Below, one piece after another: positions 26,848-33,579 of a stretch of DNA of 64,000 nucleotides. The first letter of the stretch is position 1. Each line of letters opens with the position of its first letter. The position numbers were made by a program, and so were the translations under genes. The DNA is taken from NCBI GenBank assembly GCA_964427875.1, contig CAYRVX010000010.1, positions 24,704 to 88,703 of the forward strand. Reading direction: 5' to 3'. The stretch is from CAYRVX01 sp964427875 (lineage in GTDB: Bacteria; Planctomycetota; Phycisphaerae; SM23-33). Under the pieces are notes generated by a model. That model was not told the origin of the DNA. It did not search any database and saw only the letters and a program-made list of their open reading frames with translations.

Positions 26848-27678
26848 ATGGCCGAGCCAGAGGAAAGCCCCGATATCCGGCGACAGGCCATCGAGCTGGG
26901 CGTGGTGGCCCTGCTGCTGGTCGTCTTCGCGGCGGTCAGCCTGATTTGCCAGAACCCTTTCAAGGCCAAGCCCCAACAGCGGGCCGAGACCATCGGCATC
27001 ATCATCGCCGCCGGCCTGACGCTCGTCATGTACAGCTTCTTGTACCGCGACAACCCCTTCTTCAAGATCGCCGAGAACCTCTACGTCGGCGTGGCGCTCG
27101 GATACGGGGCGATCCTCACCTGGCGCCAGTTCCTGCGCCCGGAGGTGTACGAGCCGCTCTTCAACGCCCCCACGGGCGGGGCGCTGTGGGAGGCCCTGCT
27201 GCACCGGGCCGTTCCGATCACCCTCGGCCTGCTGCTGCTGACCCGGGTCTCGAGGAAGCACGGCTGGCTGAGCCGATACTCCTACGCCCTGATGGTCGGA
27301 TGGGGCGCGGGGATCGGCATCCCCATCGTCGCGCACAGCTACGTCTTCAAGCAGCTCGAGGCCGCCGTCAGCCCCCTCCAGGGCGCCGCGGCGGGCGGCG
27401 CAGCCGCGCCGGCCCTGTTCTCCCAGGGATGGTTCCTGGGTGTTGCCTTCCCCATCGCGGGCGCCGTGGTCATCCTCGTCGGGACGGTGGCCGTGCTGTT
27501 CTACTTCTTCTTCTCCATCGAGCACAAGCGGGCCGGGGGCGCCTTCTCACGAGTGGGGATCTGGTTCCTGATGGTTTCCTTCGGTGCCTCCTTCGGGTAC
27601 ACGGTCATGGGCAGGCTGTCTCTGCTCATCGGCCGCGTGCGGTTCCTGCTGTTCGAGTGGATCAAACTCCCCCAGTGA
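26848..27678 (+). CDS. Polytopic membrane protein, cassette A, second membrane subunit
   Basis: 276 residues from ATG 26848 (GGAGGA eight nt upstream), with about seven hydrophobic segments. The block 'YRDNPFFKIAENLYVGVALG' continuing to 'TWRQFLRP' aligns with 'AKDNICYRLVQHAALGVSVG' and 'AWQQVLYP' of the 225-aa protein at 30390. Both also share 'LFYFFFSIEHK'/'LLYFFFSVRTD' and a C-terminal 'FG(A/N)(S)...TVM.R...LI.R..FL...W'. The two are therefore paralogues in the same relative position of each cassette. The conserved D-N and W-x-Q residues inside or near membranes might matter for function. No transporter family is recognised. Confidence 0.75.
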   Translation: MAEPEESPDIRRQAIELGVVALLLVVFAAVSLICQNPFKAKPQQRAETIGIIIAAGLTLVMYSFLYRDNPFFKIAENLYVGVALGYGAILTWRQFLRPEVYEPLFNAPTGGALWEALLHRAVPITLGLLLLTRVSRKHGWLSRYSYALMVGWGAGIGIPIVAHSYVFKQLEAAVSPLQGAAAGGAAAPALFSQGWFLGVAFPIAGAVVILVGTVAVLFYFFFSIEHKRAGGAFSRVGIWFLMVSFGASFGYTVMGRLSLLIGRVRFLLFEWIKLPQ

Positions 27679-27725
27679 CGCCCGGCCGAAAGAGCCGCGA
27701 ACATGTCCTTTGAGGAGCAGCGAGA

Positions 27726-28025
27726 ATGAGCGATGAACTCGATGGCCGCGTGCCCGTTCCGGGCGGCAGCGGCGATCCGGCCGAGACGCTCCTGCGATGG
27801 GTCCAGCGCAAGGGGCTGGAGGCCCCCGCGGCGCTGCTGCTGGAACTGCACCGACCGCTGATGCCGCTGGCCTGGTCGGCGGCGATGTTGTTCGGCGGGG
27901 TCCTGGCACCGTTGTTCGGGGCGGACTACTACGAGAAGATCGAGGCCCTCCGCGATCCGGAGCTCCTCGACCGCATCCTGGATCGTCTGGAGACTTCCTC
28001 GCGCGACCCGGGCGGCGACGGTTGA
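27726..28025 (+). CDS. Small conserved hypothetical protein, cassette B, subunit 1
   Basis: 99 residues from ATG 27726 with GAGGAG upstream. An acidic N-terminus is followed by 'LLRWVQRKGLEAPAALLLEL', then 'HRPLMPLAWSAAMLFGGVLA' and 'PLFGADYYEKIEALRDPELL'. The layout matches the 119-aa protein at 20105: the (L/V)-E/A-(A/V)-P-A element, the RP/GPL turn, hydrophobic helix, PLF, and an acidic helix ending 'ILDRLE'. It opens the second cassette and lacks the adjacent ASKHA and barrel-sandwich genes of the first. Function unknown; probably a small membrane-associated subunit. Confidence 0.7.
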   Translation: MSDELDGRVPVPGGSGDPAETLLRWVQRKGLEAPAALLLELHRPLMPLAWSAAMLFGGVLAPLFGADYYEKIEALRDPELLDRILDRLETSSRDPGGDG

Positions 28026-28050
28026 GCGACCCGGCCGGGAGGGCCAGACC

Positions 28051-28839
28051 ATGCAGCATGCAGACTGGATGACGGCAATCCTGCTGGGCCTGTTCGCCGC
28101 GGCGATCCTGATCTGCCTCTGGCGCGCCAGGAAGGGGCACATCCCCTACGTTCGCCAGATCCCGGGCATCGCCTCGCTCGAGGAGGCGGTCGGGCGCGCC
28201 ACGGAGATGGGCCGGCCGGTCGTCTTCGCCATGGGCTGGCCCGATATCCGGGACATTCGGACGCACGCGGCGCTGTCCGTCCTGGCTCACGTGGCCCGCC
28301 TGGCTGCACGCATGCGAACGAACCTCATCGTGACCCTCCGAACGGCGAACGTCTACCCCGTGGCCGAAGAGGTCGTCCGCCAGGCCTACACAGCCGAGGG
28401 CGTACCCCACGAGTTCAAGGCGGCCGAGCAGGTCCGCTTCCTGTCGGAGGACGCGGTCGTCCACGCGATGGGCACGGCCAAGCTCATCGAGGACGAGCCG
28501 GCCGGCTGCGCTATCTTCTACGGCCAGTTCGATTTCAGCAGCCTGTTGATGGCTGAGCCGGGCGCGCGGATGGGCACGCTCCAGATCGCCGGCTCGCCGA
28601 GCCTCTGGCAGGTGCCCTTCTTCGTCTGCACGTGCAACCACACGATCATCGGGGAGGAGTACTTTGCGGCCGGGGCGTACGTCAGCGAGGACCCCACCAT
28701 GCGGGCGTCACTCGTCGGGCAGGACATCATCAAGGCGATCTTCGCGGGCCTGATCATCGTCGGGATCATCCTCTCCCAGTTCGACTGGGGCAAGGCCACC
28801 TGGCTGGTGACGAAGCTGATGGACTACGCGAAGAAGTAG
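28051..28839 (+). CDS. DUF6754 membrane protein, cassette B (no FN3-like domain)
   Basis: 262 residues from ATG 28051 (GGGAGGG upstream). TM1 at about 7-24 is followed by 'RARKGH', so the main domain is predicted to be cytoplasmic. A C-terminal TM ('IFAGLIIVGIILSQF') follows. The DUF6754 core is plain: 'QIPGIASLEEAVGRATEMGR', 'TLQIAGSPSLWQVPFFVCTC' and 'NHTIIGEEYFAAGAYVSEDP' leading to 'GQDIIKA'. These blocks match the larger protein at 23427. This copy lacks the signal peptide, FN3-like domain and repeats. Loss in this copy or gain in the other cannot be decided here. Confidence 0.8.
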   Translation: MQHADWMTAILLGLFAAAILICLWRARKGHIPYVRQIPGIASLEEAVGRATEMGRPVVFAMGWPDIRDIRTHAALSVLAHVARLAARMRTNLIVTLRTANVYPVAEEVVRQAYTAEGVPHEFKAAEQVRFLSEDAVVHAMGTAKLIEDEPAGCAIFYGQFDFSSLLMAEPGARMGTLQIAGSPSLWQVPFFVCTCNHTIIGEEYFAAGAYVSEDPTMRASLVGQDIIKAIFAGLIIVGIILSQFDWGKATWLVTKLMDYAKK

Positions 28840-28851
28840 CGGAGCCGCCTC

Positions 28852-29544
28852 GTGAGGCGCCACGTTGTCAGACTGATCACCTTCGTCGGCGGGTTGTACT
28901 TCCTGGCGGAGTTTCTCCTGCCCGGAAAGGCCCCCGCCTGGGCCGGCGGCTTCGAGAACCCGCTGACGAAGTTCCGGCCGGTCGTGATGAATTTCGTGGT
29001 CGTGATCGGGACGATGGCGTTTCTCCTCGGGCCGCTCAACCTGGTCCGCAGCCACGTGGCGAGGATCTTCCGTAAGCACAAGGGCCGGCCGGAAAGCATC
29101 GTGTTCCTGCTGTTCCTTCTGGCGGCGGCCCTCGCGACGGCTTTGAGGACCAAGGAGACCGGCGGCGCCGTGACGGAGGCCCACACGTTCTGGGACCTCC
29201 TGCATCAGGCGATGATTCACGGCGTGACGACGGCCTTCTTCGCATCGAGCATGGCGCTGCTGGCGTTCTATCTCGTCTCGGCCGCACACCGGGCGTTCCG
29301 AATGAACAACCTGGAGTCCGCGCTGATGATGGCCGCGGCCGTCATCATCCTGCTCGGGCAGGTGCCCGTGGGAGATTGGATCACACACCGACTTCCCGAG
29401 GAGTACCAGTTCCGCTCCGCCGCACAGTGGATCCTCCTGTTCCCCAATGCCGGCGTGCAGCGCGCGGTGCTGATCGGCGCCTGCGGCGGGGCGATGGCGG
29501 CCGGGCTGCGACACTGGCTTGGGCTCGCGAGGCGCAAGGAGTAG
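28852..29544 (+). CDS. Polytopic membrane protein, cassette B, first membrane subunit
   Basis: 230 residues from GTG 28852 (GGAG eight nt upstream), with about six hydrophobic segments. It is homologous to the 225-aa protein at 25309 in the same relative position. Corresponding parts include 'VVIGTMAFLLGPLNLVRSHV', 'FASSMALLAFYLVSAAHRAF', 'MNNLESALMMAAAVIILLGQ' and the C-terminal 'VLIGACGGAMAAGLRHWLG'. The last codons (AAG GAG) also form the ribosome binding site of the next gene, so the two are tightly linked. No catalytic motif. Confidence 0.75.
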   Translation: MRRHVVRLITFVGGLYFLAEFLLPGKAPAWAGGFENPLTKFRPVVMNFVVVIGTMAFLLGPLNLVRSHVARIFRKHKGRPESIVFLLFLLAAALATALRTKETGGAVTEAHTFWDLLHQAMIHGVTTAFFASSMALLAFYLVSAAHRAFRMNNLESALMMAAAVIILLGQVPVGDWITHRLPEEYQFRSAAQWILLFPNAGVQRAVLIGACGGAMAAGLRHWLGLARRKE

Positions 29545-29547
29545 CCG

Positions 29548-30393
29548 ATGATCCGGTGGCTGGCGAAACTCGAAGGCCTCAACCAGAGGTGGCTGTACGT
29601 CGCCACGATCGGCCTGCTGATCGTGCCGTTCGTGGTGCCCATCCCCATGCCGCCCGGCGGGGCCTCGATGCCCACGCAGGGCCTGTACGACGCGATCGAG
29701 TCGTGCCCGCCGGGGAAGGTGGTCCTGATCGACTCCAGTTGGGACATGGGCTCACGTGCGGAGAACCACGCCCAGTTGGAGTGTGTCGTCCGGCATCTGT
29801 GCGGGCGGGGTGTCCGATTCGTCGTGATCTCGCTGGGCCGGCCGTTCGGGCCGGAGTTCGCCGCCCGCGTCATCAATCCGATCGCCGCAAAGGCGGGGTA
29901 CGCATACGGCCGCGACTGGGTCAACACCGGCTTCGTGGACACGCGGGGCGGGATGGGGGTGATCATCGACGGGCTGTGCAGCGATTTCCACAAGGCCCGC
30001 CCGAAGGACCGCGACGGCACGCCAATGAGCAAGCTGCCTCTCATGGCGAAGGTGCGGTCGATCCGGGACATCCACATGGTGTACTGCGTGACGTACCAGC
30101 CGTCGCCGGAGTGGATCAGCTTCGCAAACGGCCAATACGGCACGCCCGTCGCCTTCGGCTGCATGTCCATCATGGCCCCGAACTACTTCACGTACATCGA
30201 CAGCAACCAGTTGTGCGGGATGCTTGTGGGCAACCGCGGCGCGGCCGAGTACGAGGGGCTGATCGGGAAGAAGTCCACGGGCACTCGCCTCATCGGCGTG
30301 GCCTCGTTCGGCAATTGCATCATCATCATCGCGGCGATCCTCGGGAACGTGGGGGCGTGGGCGGCCCTGCGAGCCAGGAGGAAGGCACGATGA
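29548..30393 (+). CDS. Membrane-anchored protein with large extracytoplasmic domain, cassette B
   Basis: 281 residues from ATG 29548 with AAGGAG upstream. TM near 15-35 ('WLYVATIGLLIVPFVVPI') and C-terminal TM about 252-272 ('LIGVASFGNCIIIIAAILG') with an RARRKAR tail inside. The ~210-residue domain between them is paralogous to that of 25986. Examples are 'GKVVLIDSSWDMGSRAENHA', 'GVRFVVISLGRPFGPEFAAR', 'GCMSIMAPNYFTYIDSNQLC' and 'GNRGAAEYEGLIG'. The stop overlaps the next start (ATGA). Function unknown; the conserved 'MAP' and 'GxRGAxxYE' elements would be the first places to look for a site. Confidence 0.75.
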   Translation: MIRWLAKLEGLNQRWLYVATIGLLIVPFVVPIPMPPGGASMPTQGLYDAIESCPPGKVVLIDSSWDMGSRAENHAQLECVVRHLCGRGVRFVVISLGRPFGPEFAARVINPIAAKAGYAYGRDWVNTGFVDTRGGMGVIIDGLCSDFHKARPKDRDGTPMSKLPLMAKVRSIRDIHMVYCVTYQPSPEWISFANGQYGTPVAFGCMSIMAPNYFTYIDSNQLCGMLVGNRGAAEYEGLIGKKSTGTRLIGVASFGNCIIIIAAILGNVGAWAALRARRKAR

Positions 30394-31067
30394 CCAGCGC
30401 CATAACAATCTGGTTCGGCGCGGTGGTCACCTTCGCCGTGTTCAGCTACCTGGCGAAAGACAACATCTGTTACCGCCTGGTGCAGCACGCGGCGCTGGGG
30501 GTGTCGGTCGGCGTGGGTCTGGTCGTGGCCTGGCAGCAGGTGCTCTATCCCATGTGGTGGTCGCACATCAGCGAAGCGGCCCCCGAGACGGGCAAGTGGT
30601 ACGGGTATCTCTGGCTGCTGGCCCTGGTGGCCGGGAGCCTGTGGTACTTCCAGCTCTCCAAGAGGTTCTTCTGGGTCAGCACGCTGGTCACCGGGCTGTT
30701 CATCGGCGTCGCGGCGGGGCTGGCGTTCAAGGACTGGATGCTCCGGATCATGCCGCAGATCGGCGCGTCGCTGAAGCCGCTGAACCCCTTCGCCGCCGCG
30801 GGAGGCTTCACCTGGGGCGGCTTCTTCGAGTGTTTCAGCAACCTCATCTTCCTCGCGGCGCTCCTGACGACGCTGCTGTACTTCTTCTTCTCGGTCAGGA
30901 CGGACAACCGGCTGCTCCGTCCGCCCATGCGCATCGGGCGCATCATGATCATGATCTGCCTCGGGGCCATGTTCGGGAACACCGTGATGACGCGAATGGC
31001 CTACCTCATCGAGCGGATCCAGTTCCTCTACGAGGACTGGCTCATGAGCTTCCTGCCCTTCCGCTGA
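30390..31067 (+). CDS. Polytopic membrane protein, cassette B, second membrane subunit
   Basis: 225 residues from ATG 30390 (AGGAGG upstream, ATGA overlap with the previous stop). About five or six TM segments. It aligns with the 276-aa protein at 26848 through 'YLAKDNICYRLVQHAALGVS', 'AWQQVLYP', 'LLYFFFSVRTDNRL' and 'GAMFGNTVMTRMAYLIERIQ'. It lacks the first TM of that protein. It ends the coupled cluster that began at 20105; the opposing GH130 gene ends 37 bp later. Confidence 0.75.
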   Translation: MTSAITIWFGAVVTFAVFSYLAKDNICYRLVQHAALGVSVGVGLVVAWQQVLYPMWWSHISEAAPETGKWYGYLWLLALVAGSLWYFQLSKRFFWVSTLVTGLFIGVAAGLAFKDWMLRIMPQIGASLKPLNPFAAAGGFTWGGFFECFSNLIFLAALLTTLLYFFFSVRTDNRLLRPPMRIGRIMIMICLGAMFGNTVMTRMAYLIERIQFLYEDWLMSFLPFR

Positions 31068-31104
31068 TCCCGCTGGAGGCGGCGCCCGCCCGCGGAAGCA
31101 CGCG

Positions 31105-32130
31105 TCACCGCACAAGGCAGTTGAGCAGTTCGTCGATGTCACCCGTCGCCAGGCCCACCACGCGGTCCGCGCCGCCGTAGTAGACCAGCAGCTCCCGCCC
31201 GCGCAGGACGGCCGCCGTGGGGAAGACCACGTTGGGGATGATGCCGACCTTCTCCCAGTCCAATTCCGGCTCCATGAGGAAGGCATCCGTTCGGGCGAGC
31301 ACCTTGGCGGGATCGTGGAGGTCGAGCACGGCCGCCCCGACGCGATAGACGTGGCGATTGTCCACTCCGTGGTAGATCACCAGCCAGCCGGCCTCGGTCT
31401 TGACGGGCGGCGGGCCGCCGCCGATCTTGGCGGCCTCCCATTGCACCGCCTCCCGCGGCTTCATCAGCAGGTTCCGCCGGCCGGTGCCGTAGTCCCAGTT
31501 CACAAGGTCATCGGAGAACGCCAGCCAGATGCCGGGCCTGTCGGTGCCGTACGTCCGGCCCACCCAGCTCGTCGGGCGGTGCAGCAGGACGTACCTGCCT
31601 GCGACCTTCTCGGGAAAGAGGACCCCGTCGCGGTCGTCGATGCCGCCGGGGGTGATGAGGCCTTCGAAGGTGAAGCTCCGCAGGTCCCTTGACCGCAGCA
31701 GGCCGGTGAGGCTCGGCCCCATCGGCGGCATGCCCGGGCGCTCGATGAACGGGTCTTCGCGGGCGCGGGCGAAGAAGTCCGCCTCCTCGTATGCGGGCCC
31801 CGGCACGACGGACACGGCCGCGTAGGTGATGAGGAAATCCTCGCCGTCGCGCGTGATGCGGGCGTCCTCGACGCCGCCGACCTCGAAGCTCTCTTGCGGC
31901 TCGAAGACCGGGCCGTCAACGGCCCGCTCGAAGTGAACTCCGTCCCTGCTGGTCGCCAGGCCGAGGCGCGACACGTAGGGCTTCAGGTCCGTCACGGCGC
32001 GGTAGAGCATGTAGACCTCATCGCCGACGAGGACCGCGCCGGGGTTGAACGTGCTCACCGCGTCCCAGCACTCCGGCCGCGGCTCCAGCACGGGCCTGTC
32101 GCCCTTTCGCTTCAGTACGTCCGCGGGCAT
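31105..32130 (-). CDS. GH130-family glycoside phosphorylase/mannosidase
   Basis: 341 residues from ATG 32130 (GGGAGA upstream), without a signal peptide, so cytoplasmic. Five-bladed propeller with GH130 marks: 'STFNPGAVLVGDEVYMLYRA', 'GGVEDARITRDGEDFLITYA' (containing the catalytic Asp region), 'DGVLFPEKVAGRYVLLHRP', 'WEAAKIGGGPPPVKTEAGWL' and 'VFPTAAVLRGRELLVYYGGA'. GH130 enzymes phosphorolyse or hydrolyse beta-mannosides such as mannosyl-glucose, mannosyl-GlcNAc or beta-1,2-mannan. The subgroup cannot be told apart here. It follows the sulfatase by 18 bp on the same strand. Confidence 0.85.
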   Translation of the reverse strand: MPADVLKRKGDRPVLEPRPECWDAVSTFNPGAVLVGDEVYMLYRAVTDLKPYVSRLGLATSRDGVHFERAVDGPVFEPQESFEVGGVEDARITRDGEDFLITYAAVSVVPGPAYEEADFFARAREDPFIERPGMPPMGPSLTGLLRSRDLRSFTFEGLITPGGIDDRDGVLFPEKVAGRYVLLHRPTSWVGRTYGTDRPGIWLAFSDDLVNWDYGTGRRNLLMKPREAVQWEAAKIGGGPPPVKTEAGWLVIYHGVDNRHVYRVGAAVLDLHDPAKVLARTDAFLMEPELDWEKVGIIPNVVFPTAAVLRGRELLVYYGGADRVVGLATGDIDELLNCLVR

Positions 32131-32148
32131 GGGTCGTTCTCCCTGCCG

Positions 32149-33525
32149 TCACTGCCGCTTGACTTCATCGACCCACTCGTCGTGCAGCTTCTTCAGGCGC
32201 CGGACGACCTCCGGGTGGGCCTTGGCGAGGTTCCTGGTCTCGGTGACGTCGGCTTCCATGTCGCTGAGGAACAGGCCCGCCTGCACTTGCGGCTGCTTCG
32301 CCTGCTTGCCGCCCCGCCTTCGCGAGGACCGCTCGCAGACGAGCTTCCACTTGCCCTCGCGCACGGCCCACATGCCGCCCGACTGCCAGTGGAAGACGTC
32401 GTGCGGACAGGGCGCGTCGGCGGACTTGATCAGCGGGAGGATGTTCCTGCCGTCCAGCTTGCGGTCCGGCAGCTTGGCGCCGCAGATCGCGGCGATGGTC
32501 GGCATCCAGTCGCACGAGGCGGCCATCTGGCCGCGCACCGCGCCGGCGGGGATCACCCCGGGCAGCACGGCGATGCACGGCACGCGGATGCCCCCTTCCC
32601 ACAGCTCGAATTTGTGCCCGCGGTAGGGCCCCGCGCTGCCCCCGCCGCCCATCGTGCGGACCTCCACGGAGTGCCCGTGATCGCTCAGAAAGATCACCAG
32701 CGTGTTGTCGCGCAAGTGCAGCTCGTCCACGGCGGCCATCACCTCGCCGATCTTCTCGTCCAGCGTGGACAGGAAGGCCGCGTAGTGCTTCCGCGGCGAG
32801 GGCAGCTTGGCGTACATCCTGCGGAACTTCTCCGTGCCCTGAAGCGGATAGTGCGGCACGTTGAACGGCAGGTACAGGAAGAACGGGCGGTCCCGGTTGG
32901 CCTTGATGAAGCGCTTCGCCTCGCGGACGACCAGGTCCGGGAAGAAACGGCCCTCCTCGAACACCTCCTTGTCGTCTCGCCACAGGTCGTGCACGTTCGG
33001 ACCGGACCAGTAGAAGAAGTGCGAGTAGTTGTCGATGCAGCCGTTCTTGTGGCCGAAGAACTCGTCGAACCCCTGGGCATTCGGGCTCATCTCTTTGGCG
33101 TGGCCGAGGTGCCACTTGCCGAAGATGGCCGTCCGGTAGCCGTGTTTCTTGAGCATCTCGGCGATGGTGACCTGCTCGTTGGGCAGGCCGTTCTTCGTCC
33201 CGGCGTTGGTGGCCAGCCCCGCGCGCTGCGGGTATCGCCCCGTCAGCAGGGCCACGCGCGACGGCGAACAGACCGGCGCGCCGACGTAGAACTGCGTGAA
33301 CCGCGTGCCGCGCTTGGCCAGGTCGTCCATGTTCGGCGTGTAGAGGTCCTTCGAGCCGTAGCAGTTCACGTCCACCGACCCCTGGTCGTCGGTGAAGATG
33401 ATGATGACGTTCGGCGGGCGTTTGCCGTCCCTGGCCGCCGCCCGCGCCAGGCGCGGGGCCAGCAGCATGCCAATCGCCCCGGCGCCCGCGACGGCGGCAT
33501 CTCGAAGGAACTCGCGGCGATTCAT
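32149..33525 (-). CDS. Tat-exported sulfatase
   Basis: 458 residues from ATG 33525 (MNRREFLRDA, a twin-arginine signal). An ATG seven codons upstream (33546) is possible, but its GGGAG touches the start codon directly. The alkaline-phosphatase-superfamily core is clear: 'PPNVIIIFTDDQGS' (metal-binding DD at about 46-47), and 'APVCSPSRVALLTGRYPQR' with C86 as the formylglycine precursor in the C-x-P-S-R signature. 'GKWHLGH' and 'LSDHGHSVE' supply further active-site residues. Such sulfatases remove sulfate from polysaccharides. No formylglycine-generating enzyme is in the window. The neighbours suggest action on a sulfated, mannose-containing glycan. Confidence 0.9.
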   Translation of the reverse strand: MNRREFLRDAAVAGAGAIGMLLAPRLARAAARDGKRPPNVIIIFTDDQGSVDVNCYGSKDLYTPNMDDLAKRGTRFTQFYVGAPVCSPSRVALLTGRYPQRAGLATNAGTKNGLPNEQVTIAEMLKKHGYRTAIFGKWHLGHAKEMSPNAQGFDEFFGHKNGCIDNYSHFFYWSGPNVHDLWRDDKEVFEEGRFFPDLVVREAKRFIKANRDRPFFLYLPFNVPHYPLQGTEKFRRMYAKLPSPRKHYAAFLSTLDEKIGEVMAAVDELHLRDNTLVIFLSDHGHSVEVRTMGGGGSAGPYRGHKFELWEGGIRVPCIAVLPGVIPAGAVRGQMAASCDWMPTIAAICGAKLPDRKLDGRNILPLIKSADAPCPHDVFHWQSGGMWAVREGKWKLVCERSSRRRGGKQAKQPQVQAGLFLSDMEADVTETRNLAKAHPEVVRRLKKLHDEWVDEVKRQ

Positions 33526-33579
33526 CGTGTCTCTTCGTTTCTTCATCTCCCGAAGGTCTCCCTGTGTGTCTCGCGGCCG

